A DNA stretch of 64,000 nt from Qipengyuania flava (GCF_011762005.1 NZ_JAASQU010000003.1:1-64000), one strand, 5' to 3'. Counted from the stretch's first letter, positions 45,237 through 54,063 are shown. Notes: a model not told the origin generated them from the letters alone. Numbers and translations: made by a program.

Positions 45237-46006
45237 CGTGCGAGCCAGCCCCCGTCGACGGCGAGGATGTGACCCTGCACGTAATCGGCGGCGCGGCTGG
45301 AGAGGAAGACCGCCGCACCGCCGATGTCGGCCGGGTTGCCCCAGCGCTGTTCAGGTATGCGTTCGAGGATCTGCCGGTTGCGGGTTTCATCGGCCTGCAG
45401 CGCGGCGGTGTTGTTGGTCGCGATATAGCCGGGGGCGATCGCATTGACGTTGATCCCGCGTGGCGCCCACTCATTGGCCAGGAGCTTCGTCAGGCCGCCG
45501 ACGCCCGATTTGCTGGCGGTATAGCTTGGCACGCGAATGCCACCCTGGAAGCTCAGCAGCGAGGCAACATTGACGATCTTGCCGCGCTCGCCGTCCTGCG
45601 AAGCCCAGCCAGTCATGTGACGCGCCGCCGCCTGGCAGAGGAAGAACAGCGTCTTGAGATTGGTGTCCATCACCGCATCCCAATCCGCCTCGGAGAAATC
45701 GAGCGCGTCTTCGCGGCGGATGATGCCGGCATTGTTCACGAGAATGTCGAGCCGGCCAAACTTGGCGACGACTGTGTCGACCACTTCGGTGACCGGTTCG
45801 ATGGAGGAAAGGTCGGCAGAAACGAGTTCGCAGCGCCGCCCGAGCGCGCGAACCTTCTCGGCGGTTTCGTCGGCTGCGCTGCGCCCGACCGCCGCGATGT
45901 CTGCGCCCGCTTCGGCCAGCGCCAAGGCGATGCCTTGCCCGATCCCGGTGTTTGCGCCCGTCACGACGGCAGTCCGCCCCGTCAGATCGAAGGGTGTGCT
46001 TACCAT
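45233..46006 (-). CDS. kduD: 2-deoxy-D-gluconate 3-dehydrogenase / DKII reductase KduD
   Basis: A 257-residue short-chain dehydrogenase. The NAD motif is TGANTGIG near residue 16, NNAGI follows, and the catalytic pair is YTASK. The end GHILAVDGGWLAR and the length match KduD, which reduces 2,5-diketo-3-deoxygluconate to KDG. It lies downstream of the RpiB-like isomerase, which would supply its substrate. Confidence 0.88.
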   Translation of the reverse strand: MVSTPFDLTGRTAVVTGANTGIGQGIALALAEAGADIAAVGRSAADETAEKVRALGRRCELVSADLSSIEPVTEVVDTVVAKFGRLDILVNNAGIIRREDALDFSEADWDAVMDTNLKTLFFLCQAAARHMTGWASQDGERGKIVNVASLLSFQGGIRVPSYTASKSGVGGLTKLLANEWAPRGINVNAIAPGYIATNNTAALQADETRNRQILERIPEQRWGNPADIGGAAVFLSSRAADYVQGHILAVDGGWLAR

Positions 46007-46108
46007 GTCTCTCCCTCACTCATTTGCGGCGGAGGTGGTCGCGCAAAGTCCGCGCGACCACCCGCCCCAGGCGCCCGGTTCATCCGGGCTGTGCGATACC
46101 CGAAGGGC

Positions 46109-46741
46109 TCACAGGTTGCGCAGGTAGTCGCTGATCGCTTCGTCCTGCGAATTTGCGTAGAAGTATTCGGCGAAGCGCTCGCCCGCGATCGCCGCGCGCA
46201 GCAGGTCCTGATCGACGTTCTTGAGCACGGTCAGCATGTCGTGACAGGCCGCGCCCTTCAGATCGGCAAGGATGCCGCGGTTTTTCTTCATGACTTCGGC
46301 GCGTTCGCGCGGATAGCCCGCCCCCGCTTCGTTCTCGAACAGCTTGCGATAGCAGTCCTGGAGATTGAGTTCGGCAGCCCAGCCGAAGCCCTTCGCGTAA
46401 GGCATCGAAATGGCGTTGCCTGCGTTGATCTGATTGAACAGAAACGCATCGGTCGGGTCGATGACGAGACCGCAGAAAACGCCTGGCATCGAATTGCAGG
46501 CGAGCATCGAACCCATCCCCGTGCCGCAGCCGGTCACTACGAAATCCGCCGCCTTGGAATTGAGCAGGATGCCCGCGAGCAACCCGTTCATGACATAGGT
46601 CAGCGAGGCCGAGTCCTCGGCAGTGTACATGCCATAATTGAACACGTCGTGGCCGAACGGTTCGGCCACAGTGGTCAGCGCGTCATGGATGATGCCGTTC
46701 TTGGCGGCCTGGCTGTTTTCGGTGATCAGCGCGATCTTCAT
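46109..46741 (-). CDS. RpiB/LacA/LacB-family isomerase, probable deoxy-hexosulose-uronate isomerase
   Basis: A 210-residue protein of the RpiB family with the active-site loop VTGCGTGMGS (C72). RpiB proper acts on ribose 5-phosphate, but family members called DhuI in streptococci isomerise 4-deoxy-L-threo-5-hexosulose-uronate, the step otherwise done by KduI. No KduI is present here, and the gene precedes kduD and kdgK, so the DhuI-like role is the best inference. AGGAG site six bases upstream; operator site 4 at 46797. Confidence 0.8.
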   Translation of the reverse strand: MKIALITENSQAAKNGIIHDALTTVAEPFGHDVFNYGMYTAEDSASLTYVMNGLLAGILLNSKAADFVVTGCGTGMGSMLACNSMPGVFCGLVIDPTDAFLFNQINAGNAISMPYAKGFGWAAELNLQDCYRKLFENEAGAGYPRERAEVMKKNRGILADLKGAACHDMLTVLKNVDQDLLRAAIAGERFAEYFYANSQDEAISDYLRNL

Positions 46742-46796
46742 GGATACTCCTTGCCCTTGCGGGTCATGCGTAATTCGACGGCTTCGAGTCGAGTTT

Positions 46797-46810
46797 GGAA
46801 ACCGGTGTCA
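46797..46810. promoter_or_regulatory. LacI-type operator, site 4 (isomerase-kduD-kdgK-esterase)
   Basis: GGAAACCGGTGTCA, the exact reverse complement of site 5. It lies 55 bases upstream of the RpiB-like gene that heads the kduD-kdgK-esterase run. Confidence 0.8.
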
Positions 46811-46863
46811 TAGACGCTTGTACAGGCAAAGCCGGAGACATTTCAACCGCCAAGACAGTTTTT

Positions 46864-47880
46864 TCAGCCCGGTTCGGCAACCGAATTGCGCGTCACCAGA
46901 CGCGCAGGGAAGCTCGACGGCAGCGCCTCGGAACTGTCGGGCGCCACCAGCTTGAGCGCGGCGGCCTTGGCCATTTCACGGATTGGCCAACCGACCGTGG
47001 ACATTGGCGGCCAGATATGCGCAGCGATGGGGGAATCGTCGAAGCCGACAATCGAGAGCTGACGCGGGACTTCCACCCCACGTTCGCGTGCAGCGTGGTA
47101 GGCACCCGCCGCCATTTCGTCATTGCTGGCGAAGATCGCGGTAACCCGCGGCTCGGCGCTCAACAGGTCATTGGCCGCCCGGTGGCCCGAATCAAACCGA
47201 TAATTGCCCTGTGCCAGCGCGGCAGGCGGTACTTCCAGTCCGTGGCGATGCATGGCGGCAAGAAAGCCTTCGCGGCGCTCGAAGGCGGACCGGAAGCCCG
47301 AGGGCCCCTCGATCAGTCCGATGCGGCGATGGCCCAGCTTGACCAGGTAATCGACCACCCCCTCGACCATTTCGCGGTCGTTCGACTGGACCAGATGCTC
47401 GGCTTCGTCGAGCGCGGCCGAGCCCATACGCACATAGCCGCACCCCATTTCGCGGCACAGCGCTGCGAGATCGTCATTTTCCGAGATCGGGGGCAGGATC
47501 AGCACGCCATAAAGACGCTGCTGCTCGAGGAAATTGCGGATATCATCGAGCATGGCGGGCGAATGGCGATCGACCGGCCTGACGACGAGAGCGAATTCGG
47601 TATCGCGGATTGCGTCGAGCACGCCTTCCTGGAAGTTGAGCACGGTCTGCGCATTGGGGTTGTCGTGCAGCAGACCGATCAGGAAGTTGCGCCGCAGCGC
47701 CAGCGCGCGCGCCTGCGGGTTGGGAGTATAGCCAAGCTCGGCGATGACCTTCTCGACCTTCGCGCGCGTTGCTTCCCGCAGCAAGGGCGATCGGTTGATG
47801 ACACGGCTGACGGTCTTCTTGGATACTCCAGCCACCCTCGCCACATCATTGATCGTCGGGGCCGGTCCGGACTTAGCCAT
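46864..47880 (-). CDS. LacI-family transcriptional regulator of the uronate locus
   Basis: A 338-residue regulator. The N-terminal HTH (PTINDVARVAGVSKKTVSRVIN) and hinge helix (PNPQARALALRR) are followed by a periplasmic-binding-protein-like sensor domain. It lies among the genes carrying the five operator copies, one of them 104 bases upstream of its own start. Its ligand is likely a pathway intermediate such as KDG or a keto-uronate. Repression is assumed from family. Confidence 0.9.
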   Translation of the reverse strand: MAKSGPAPTINDVARVAGVSKKTVSRVINRSPLLREATRAKVEKVIAELGYTPNPQARALALRRNFLIGLLHDNPNAQTVLNFQEGVLDAIRDTEFALVVRPVDRHSPAMLDDIRNFLEQQRLYGVLILPPISENDDLAALCREMGCGYVRMGSAALDEAEHLVQSNDREMVEGVVDYLVKLGHRRIGLIEGPSGFRSAFERREGFLAAMHRHGLEVPPAALAQGNYRFDSGHRAANDLLSAEPRVTAIFASNDEMAAGAYHAARERGVEVPRQLSIVGFDDSPIAAHIWPPMSTVGWPIREMAKAAALKLVAPDSSEALPSSFPARLVTRNSVAEPG

Positions 47881-47983
47881 ATTTTCACAACCTTCCGCAA
47901 TTTCGTATTTTCCATAGCCTCAAGTCAGGGAAATGGGAGGGCAGCGTATCATTATATCCGCAGGCGTTGCGGTAATTTCGTTT

Positions 47984-47997
47984 TGACACCGGTTTCC
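47984..47997. promoter_or_regulatory. LacI-type operator, site 5 (regulator/hydratase)
   Basis: TGACACCGGTTTCC, reverse complement of site 4. It lies 50 bases before the hydratase start and in the regulator's own upstream region, so it suits autoregulation plus control of the hydratase gene. Confidence 0.8.
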
Positions 47998-48047
47998 TTT
48001 TTCGCCAATGTCGCGCGGAAATATGGGAAATTCGAAGAGGGGACCCC

Positions 48048-48830
48048 ATGAATTCCGCAGCCGGCGACATTGCAGCCGCATTCGTAAATGCCCGTCGCAA
48101 CTGGAAAACTCTTCCCGAATATCCCGGTGAACGGCCGAGCGATCTGCGCAGCGCCTACGTCATTCAGGATGCAGCGCTGGCCGATTGGAACCGACCGATC
48201 GGAGGATGGAAGGTCGGCAAGATCAACCCGCCGATGAGCGACGAACTGGGCGCCAATCGGCTGGTCGGCCCGGTGTTTGCGGATACGGTCCAGCGCGAAG
48301 GGCAGGACAGCGCGCAATTCCCGATCTTCGCGGGCGGTTTTGCCGCGATCGAAGCCGAATTCATGTTGCGGCTCGCACCGCAGGAAGGCCCCCTTCCCGC
48401 CACGCGCGAAGCGGCCATGGACTGGGTCGACGAGGTGCGGATCGGGCTCGAGGTGGCGTCTTCACCCTATGCGGCGATCAATGTCGACGGTCCCTGCGTC
48501 ACCGTGTCGGACCACGGCAACAACGCCGGCCTGCTGCTGGGCGCCTGCGTCGATCGCACCGAATGGGGCCGGCTCGATGACATTGCCGTCTCGCTCGAGA
48601 TCGACGGGCGCGAGGTCGGGCGGGCGAGCACCGCCACGATGCTCGATGGGCCGTTCGGCGCCGCAGCCTTCTTGCTGCGCAACCTGTCCGACCGGGGCAT
48701 CGCGCCCGAGGCAGGCTGGTGGGTTTCCAGCGGCGCCATCACCGGTGTCCATGAGATCGCTCCGGGACAGCGGGCCATCGCACGCTTTGCCGGAGTCGGC
48801 CAAACCGAAGCGGTGATGCAGGCCGGATAG
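48048..48830 (+). CDS. FAH/MhpD-family hydratase of unknown substrate
   Basis: A 260-residue member of the fumarylacetoacetate hydrolase/2-keto-4-pentenoate hydratase superfamily. It has the GGWKVGKIN entry motif, metal ligands in AAIEAEFMLRL, and SSGAITGVHEIAPGQRAIARF near the C-terminus. Members hydrate, dehydrate or cleave 2-keto acids. It is controlled by operator site 5, so it belongs to the uronate regulon, but no standard step of the pathway uses this family. Start follows GAAGAGGGG. Confidence 0.8.
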   Translation: MNSAAGDIAAAFVNARRNWKTLPEYPGERPSDLRSAYVIQDAALADWNRPIGGWKVGKINPPMSDELGANRLVGPVFADTVQREGQDSAQFPIFAGGFAAIEAEFMLRLAPQEGPLPATREAAMDWVDEVRIGLEVASSPYAAINVDGPCVTVSDHGNNAGLLLGACVDRTEWGRLDDIAVSLEIDGREVGRASTATMLDGPFGAAAFLLRNLSDRGIAPEAGWWVSSGAITGVHEIAPGQRAIARFAGVGQTEAVMQAG

Positions 48831-48854
48831 CCCCACCCGCAGCCTGCCGCGCCG

Positions 48855-49184
48855 TCAGCCGGTGAAGCCTTCCGCGCGGTAGATCTCCTGCCCGCGGCGG
48901 AATACCACCAGCTTCTTCAGCGTAACCGGATGAAAAAAGGCCTCGATCGACTGGCCTTCCTTGGTTCGCGCATAAACCTCGTAGCAATCGCCCTCGACCT
49001 GCATCTTGAGCAGTTTCCATTCCTCGAGCCAGGCCTTCTTCTTGAGCTTGGACATCTTGGCCCAGCCCGATTGCGGGCCGGCGTTGCAGGTCACGTCGCC
49101 ATCGGCCTGCGCAGGGGCGCCGAGCCCGAGCGCCAGCGCGGCAAGCCCGAGTGCACAGAAGCGCGCGGAACGGGGGAAAGTCAT
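48855..49184 (-). CDS. Small exported PepSY-type protein
   Basis: A 109-residue protein with a signal peptide (LALGLGAPAQADG), one cysteine pair candidate (C33 and C66 by position in CNAGPQ and DCYEVYA) and a PepSY-like domain (WLEEWKLLKMQVEGDCYEVYARTKEGQSIEAFFHP). It is the last gene of the iron operon, coupled to the ferric-reductase-like gene (ATGA). Such partners often sit beside reductase membrane domains. Exact role unknown. Confidence 0.75.
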   Translation of the reverse strand: MTFPRSARFCALGLAALALGLGAPAQADGDVTCNAGPQSGWAKMSKLKKKAWLEEWKLLKMQVEGDCYEVYARTKEGQSIEAFFHPVTLKKLVVFRRGQEIYRAEGFTG

Positions 49185-49765
49185 GCAATACTCCTCGAAA
49201 CAAAGCGGCCACGCCGCATGGTGAAGCGCAGCAGCCAGGCGATCACCAGCGGCGCGAGGTGAACCAGCGCCGGGCCCCAGGCCCAGTCGAGCAACAGCCA
49301 ATGGACCAGCGACAGCAGCGCAGCGGGATACACCAGCCGCTGAAGTGTCTTCCAGCGGCGTCCCAGACGGCGCATCGCCGCATCGAAACTGATCGCGGCG
49401 GGGATCGCCATTGCCAGCAGCGCAAACCAGCCGGTCCAGATGCCGGGGATCGGCAGTTCGGCCAGCATGGCGGAAAGCTGCTGCATGTCGAACGCATAGA
49501 TCGCCAGATGCAGCACCGCATAACCGAAGGCGGCAACGCCAAGATTGCGGCGGATCGCCAGCCATGCGCGAAGGAAACGATTGGGGCCGAAAGCGTCGGC
49601 CAACGGGCCCGGCAGCAGAGCAAGCACCATCAGCCGGACCGACATCTCGCCGCTAGGATGGTACAAATCCATCGCCAGCGCCTCGCCACTGACAAATCGC
49701 CCGACCATCAGCGCTGCTGGGAGGGCGAGGACCAGCCACAGCAAGATTCGGCGCGATCCCTTCAC
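49181..49765 (-). CDS. Ferric-reductase-like transmembrane protein
   Basis: A 194-residue membrane protein with five to six helices and the heme-binding ferric reductase domain (NLGVAAFGYAVLHLAIYAFDM, RRWKTLQRLVYPAALLSLVHWLL). It is related to the MsrQ-like protein at 24180. Here it lies in an iron operon with PepSY and PiuC, so electron transfer for iron reduction is the likely job. Starts at the GTG at 49765, overlapping the piuC stop (GTGA). Confidence 0.8.
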   Translation of the reverse strand: MKGSRRILLWLVLALPAALMVGRFVSGEALAMDLYHPSGEMSVRLMVLALLPGPLADAFGPNRFLRAWLAIRRNLGVAAFGYAVLHLAIYAFDMQQLSAMLAELPIPGIWTGWFALLAMAIPAAISFDAAMRRLGRRWKTLQRLVYPAALLSLVHWLLLDWAWGPALVHLAPLVIAWLLRFTMRRGRFVSRSIA

Positions 49766-50445
49766 GGCTGCGCCCAGCGCCGTAGCAGGTTGTGATAGAC
49801 GTGGATCAGGCGGTTGATCTCGGGATCATCCTTTGCCCGATCGAGGGTCAGAACACGGATCGACTGGTCGAGATCGTAGAGCAGCGATCGTGCCGACGTG
49901 TCGGCTACCGCGCTCTGTATCCAGCTGATCGCGCAAATCCGCTGTCCGCGGGTCACTGGCGCCACCTGGTGCAGGCTGGAAGAAGGATAGAGCACCATGT
50001 CGCCCGCCGCGAGCTTGACCGGCTGCGCTCCGAATTGCTCTTCGACGATCAGTTCGCCCCCGTCATAGCTGTCGGGTTCGGACAGGAAGAGCGTGGCGGA
50101 AAGGTCGCTGCGGATTGTCAGTCCCGCCTCGGGCAGGCGCATCAGCGCCGCATCGGAGTGCGTGCCGTAATGCCCGCCGTCCTGATAGAGATTGAACACC
50201 GGCGGCCAGATCTTCTCGGCCAGCGAGGCGGAAAGAAACTCGGGATGCTGACCGAGCTTGCGCAAGATTTCATCGGACAGGCGCTGCGCCAGCGCATCGT
50301 GCCGGGGTAATTGCAAATTCTGTTTCACCGCAACGGAGCGCGTGCCGGCGGTCCCTGCACCGTCCCGCCAATCCGCATCGGCCAGGCTTTCGCGGAACTG
50401 CGCCACTTCATCGGCGCTCAGCAGGTTTTCGATAATGATCAGCAT
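49762..50445 (-). CDS. piuC: Fe(II)/2-oxoglutarate dioxygenase, PiuC/PKHD type
   Basis: A 227-residue PKHD-type hydroxylase. It has the iron ligands H and D in YGTHSDAALM and the second histidine in SSSLHQVAPVTRGQR, with a 2-oxoglutarate-binding arginine just after. PiuC proteins are regularly found next to siderophore receptors, as here (receptor 62 bases upstream). Substrate not established. Confidence 0.92.
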   Translation of the reverse strand: MLIIIENLLSADEVAQFRESLADADWRDGAGTAGTRSVAVKQNLQLPRHDALAQRLSDEILRKLGQHPEFLSASLAEKIWPPVFNLYQDGGHYGTHSDAALMRLPEAGLTIRSDLSATLFLSEPDSYDGGELIVEEQFGAQPVKLAAGDMVLYPSSSLHQVAPVTRGQRICAISWIQSAVADTSARSLLYDLDQSIRVLTLDRAKDDPEINRLIHVYHNLLRRWAQP

Positions 50446-50507
50446 GGCACCGCGGCCTTGTCGTTGCGAGGTAGGGGGGCGCGAGCCACAGCCCGCGCCC
50501 CGCCCTA

Positions 50508-52874
50508 TCAGAACTTCCCGGTGAGCGTGAGCGTCGCCCGCCGCTCGTCGCCCTTGTAGAGGAAGTGACCCGAACGGTAGCCGGCGAGATAATAATCCTC
50601 GTCGGTCACATTGGTCACGTTCACCCGCGCACCGAAATTCTGGTTGAAGTCGAAGCTAACGAAAGCGTCGAAGGTCCAGTAGTCGGGCACCCGATAGGCG
50701 TAGATCCCCAGCGTATCGTCGTAGCTCGCCGCATCATCGGGCTGGCCCGTGTAGAGCGCGCCCTTGTAGGTTGCGGTCCCGCCAAAGGCGAGCGCATCGG
50801 TCGCCTGGTAGCGCACCTGGCCGCTGAACTGCGTATTGGCGAAATTGCTCAGCCGGCGACCGATCTTGTCGGGATCGTTGGATTCGGTGACTTCCGAATC
50901 CATCACGGTCAGCGCCGCCTGTGCGAGCAGCTTGGGCGTGATGTTGCCGACGAGGCCGAATTCCAGGCCGCGGACGCGGTTCTCGCCCGTGTTGAGCGAA
51001 CCGCCCGCGCTGTAGCCGTCACCGGCAGATTCGAACACGTCGCCCTTGGTGATCTGGAACGCGGCAGCTGTCAGCATGAAGCGATCGTCGAACAGGTCCG
51101 CCTTGACGCCCAGTTCGAAGCTCTCGCTGCTCTCGGGGCTGCCATCACCGATACCCGTGCCGTCATCGACGCAGATGCCGCCGTAGCCGCAGTTTCCGCC
51201 GAGGTCGGATTCGCCGCCGTTGATGTTCTTCGCGGTGCCGTAGTTGAAGTAGACGTAGACCTCTTCCATCGGCTTCACCCCGATCCCGGCATGGCCGTTC
51301 CACAGCGTGTCGCTGTAGGTATAGGCTTCTACCATACCGCGGCTATCGACCACATTGCTGTAGCTGAAGGCGTCCATGCGGATGCCGCCATGGACCGACA
51401 GCCAGTCGGTGAAGTCGACGGTGTCCATCGCATAGACCGAAAGCGTTTCCACCTGCCAGTTGCTGTCGACATCGCCGCGAACGATGTCGCGCTGGATGAG
51501 GTTGTGGATCTGGTCGTCGCCGAACAGAACGTTGCGGTTCTCATCGGTGATGCAGTAGCTCGGGCTCAGCCCGCCGCGGCCCGCAGTTACGCAATTCGTC
51601 GCCCCGTTCTCGGTCAGGTCGTAAGTCCCATTGGCGACCTGCAGGTTGGAATATTCGGTGCCGACAATCAGATTGTGCATCACGCTGCCGGTGCTGAACT
51701 GACCGATCACATTGAACTGATTGACGAAATACTCGACTTCCTGGTTGCCCTGATGCGTGCTCAGCGTGACCGGGGCGAAGGTATCTGTGTCCGGATCATA
51801 GGCGCCGCCACGCAGACCGGTGAGGACATAGCCATTGCTGGTCTCGCCGTAACGGGTGGAATTGACGATCTGGAAGCCGTCGAACGGCGTGATGTATATC
51901 CGCCCGGTGACGGTATCGACATCGGATTCGAGGAAATCGCCCGACTGCGTGTAATTGGGCACGTCGTCCCACGGGCCATATACAGTTGCGTCGCTCGGGC
52001 CGGTTCCGGTCGGGGGCGGCACGTAGCCGCCCAGATCGGGCGTGTCTTCGGCGGTCAGGTGATAATAGTCGACCACCAGTTCGAAGACGTCGCTTGGCTT
52101 GAATGCAGCTGAAACCGCTGCACCGTAGCGCTCACGGTCGGAGAAGTTGCGGTTGGGCACTTCCTCATAGCCGTAGAGCAGGTTTGCGCGCACCGCGAGC
52201 GTGTCGGTCAGCGGGACGTTCGCATCGAGCGTGACGCGATAATAGTCGTCGGTACCGATGCCCGCGTCGACCCGCGTGAACTGGTAATCGGTGCTGGCCT
52301 TCTTGGTGATCGAATTGACCGCACCGCCGGTCGAACCGCGCCCGGCGAAGCTGGAACTCGGCCCCTTGGTGATCTCGATCTGGTCGACCGCAAAGGTCTC
52401 ACGCGTGGTCATGCCCGGATCGCGCAATCCGTCGACGAAGACGTCACTGCGCGCTTCATGGCCGCGGATAATGTAGCGATCGCCGAAGGCATTGCCGTTT
52501 TCGCCCGTGCCCACGGTGATGCCGGGCACGTTGTCGAGCACGTCGCGCAGGTCGGTCGCGCCCTGTTCCTCCAGCTGCTGTTCGGTCAGCACCTGGATCG
52601 TCTGCGGGGTTTCTGCCAGCGGCTTTACGCGACGCAGATCGCCCGAGGTGCGCGCCTTGTAGGGCACGCCCGGCTGCGCGTTCGGATTGACGTCGGCAGT
52701 GGCGTCCTCGATCGTCAGCGTGCCGAGCACGACCTCGTCTTCGGCACCAGAGTCCTGCGCTTGTGCGCCACCCGCGACCAGTGCCGCAGACAGGCCGATT
52801 GCAGCGGCTGCGGAGCCCCGTCCGGCGCCGCGGAGGCTGAGCGGGCGAATGACGCCCCGGTTACGATCCCTCAT
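50508..52874 (-). CDS. TonB-dependent siderophore receptor (Fiu/PiuA type)
   Basis: A 788-residue outer-membrane receptor. The signal peptide ends near GAQAQD. The plug has LAETPQTIQVLTEQQLEEQGATDLRDVL-type siderophore receptor motifs (TIGR01783 style) and DRYIIRGHEARSDVFVDG. The barrel ends in TLTLTGKF. Position between tonB and piuC supports catecholate siderophore uptake, as for Fiu/PiuA. AAAGG site upstream. Confidence 0.92.
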   Translation of the reverse strand: MRDRNRGVIRPLSLRGAGRGSAAAAIGLSAALVAGGAQAQDSGAEDEVVLGTLTIEDATADVNPNAQPGVPYKARTSGDLRRVKPLAETPQTIQVLTEQQLEEQGATDLRDVLDNVPGITVGTGENGNAFGDRYIIRGHEARSDVFVDGLRDPGMTTRETFAVDQIEITKGPSSSFAGRGSTGGAVNSITKKASTDYQFTRVDAGIGTDDYYRVTLDANVPLTDTLAVRANLLYGYEEVPNRNFSDRERYGAAVSAAFKPSDVFELVVDYYHLTAEDTPDLGGYVPPPTGTGPSDATVYGPWDDVPNYTQSGDFLESDVDTVTGRIYITPFDGFQIVNSTRYGETSNGYVLTGLRGGAYDPDTDTFAPVTLSTHQGNQEVEYFVNQFNVIGQFSTGSVMHNLIVGTEYSNLQVANGTYDLTENGATNCVTAGRGGLSPSYCITDENRNVLFGDDQIHNLIQRDIVRGDVDSNWQVETLSVYAMDTVDFTDWLSVHGGIRMDAFSYSNVVDSRGMVEAYTYSDTLWNGHAGIGVKPMEEVYVYFNYGTAKNINGGESDLGGNCGYGGICVDDGTGIGDGSPESSESFELGVKADLFDDRFMLTAAAFQITKGDVFESAGDGYSAGGSLNTGENRVRGLEFGLVGNITPKLLAQAALTVMDSEVTESNDPDKIGRRLSNFANTQFSGQVRYQATDALAFGGTATYKGALYTGQPDDAASYDDTLGIYAYRVPDYWTFDAFVSFDFNQNFGARVNVTNVTDEDYYLAGYRSGHFLYKGDERRATLTLTGKF

Positions 52875-52889
52875 TGAAAACCTTTCTTC

Positions 52890-53636
52890 TCATCGTGTGC
52901 GTAGGGAATAGTCGATCGGCAGCGAGATCGTGACGCTATCCCTCGTCATCGATCTCGGGAATTTGGGCAGCGGGGCGACCCGCTCCATCAGTTCGAGCGT
53001 GGCGCGATCGAGCAGTTCATGGCCGCTCGAATTGCGGATCGAACTGCCCGAAATGCGTCCATCCGAATGGACGGTGAAACGCACCGTCACGACGCCCTGC
53101 TGGCGCGCCTTTTTCGCTTCGCTTGGGTAGCGTTTCTTGCGATTGAGATGCGCGCTGAGCAGCGCGTAGTAATCGGCTTCCTCGCGCTTGGCCTTGGGGT
53201 CGTCGCCGGGTGTCGCAGCAGTGCCGCTACCGGCGCCCGCGGGCATGGTCGCGAGCGCATTGCGCGGCGGCGCTGCCGGAGCAGCCGCCAGCGGCGCTGC
53301 AACCATTCGGCGAACGGGCAATGGCGGCGGTGGCGGCGGCGTGGTGACGATGTCGCGTGGCAGCGGAGCACGCACGCGCGGTGCCTCGACCTGCGGCACG
53401 AACTTCTGCGGCGGGACATATTCAGGCTGGGGCTGCGCCTCTGCCTGTTCGGCCTGCGCTGCAGGTGCAGGGCCCGCCTGCGGTGGCAATTCAACCAGCA
53501 CCACCGGCTGCTCGGCCAGGTTGTCCGGAGTGGCCGGCTGAACCAGCAGCACCCCGGCGAGCACCACTGCATGGGCAGCGATCGCGATGCCGCCCCCCAC
53601 GAGCCAATGGCGGTTACCGGAGCGCGCTGCGATCAC
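52890..53636 (-). CDS. tonB: Energy transducer TonB
   Basis: A 248-residue protein with one N-terminal membrane helix, a Pro-rich periplasmic linker (residues about 50-140) and the C-terminal TonB domain (RYPSEAKKARQQGVVTVRFTVHSDGRI). It transmits proton-motive force to the receptor encoded 15 bases downstream. GTG start at 53636, overlapping the exbD stop (GTGA). Confidence 0.93.
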   Translation of the reverse strand: MIAARSGNRHWLVGGGIAIAAHAVVLAGVLLVQPATPDNLAEQPVVLVELPPQAGPAPAAQAEQAEAQPQPEYVPPQKFVPQVEAPRVRAPLPRDIVTTPPPPPPLPVRRMVAAPLAAAPAAPPRNALATMPAGAGSGTAATPGDDPKAKREEADYYALLSAHLNRKKRYPSEAKKARQQGVVTVRFTVHSDGRISGSSIRNSSGHELLDRATLELMERVAPLPKFPRSMTRDSVTISLPIDYSLRTR

Positions 53637-54061
53637 TGCGCCTCACCCGCGCCTTCCGCGCCGACCAGCGCGACGTGCACATAGCCCGCGGCGCGCAACG
53701 CATTCATCGCCTGCATGATCGCATCATAGGTAATCGTCTTGTCGGCGCGCAGGAACACGCGCTCTTCGCGATCGCCGGCGGTGGCGGAAACGATTGCCGC
53801 GCCCAGCCCGGCGAGTTCCACCGGGTCCTCGTTCACCAGCACCGCGCCGTCGGCCTGGAGCGACAGATAGACCGGCGCTTCGGGCTTGGGTGCGGGCTGC
53901 GCGTTGGATACTGGCAGATCGACCTTCACATCTACCGTGGCGAGAGGCGCCGCGACCATGAAGATGATCAGCAGGACCAGCATCACGTCGATGAAGGGCG
54001 TGACGTTGATCTCGTGCGCGACCGCGAGGTCTTCGCTGTCCGAGGCGAGCTTCAACCCCAT
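53633..54061 (-). CDS. exbD: Biopolymer transport protein ExbD
   Basis: A 142-residue protein with a single membrane helix and the conserved INVTPFIDVMLVLLIIFMV stretch, whose aspartate is part of the proton path. The periplasmic domain ends around VLVGAEGAGEAQ. Works with ExbB and TonB. The ATG at 54061 is three bases after the exbB stop. Confidence 0.95.
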   Translation of the reverse strand: MGLKLASDSEDLAVAHEINVTPFIDVMLVLLIIFMVAAPLATVDVKVDLPVSNAQPAPKPEAPVYLSLQADGAVLVNEDPVELAGLGAAIVSATAGDREERVFLRADKTITYDAIMQAMNALRAAGYVHVALVGAEGAGEAQ

Positions 54062-54063
54062 TG

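Noticed and set aside
48748-48762. A CACCGGTGTCC match to the LacI operator inside the hydratase gene
   Set aside because: It keeps only part of the consensus, lies deep in a coding region near the 3' end, and no promoter is expected there.
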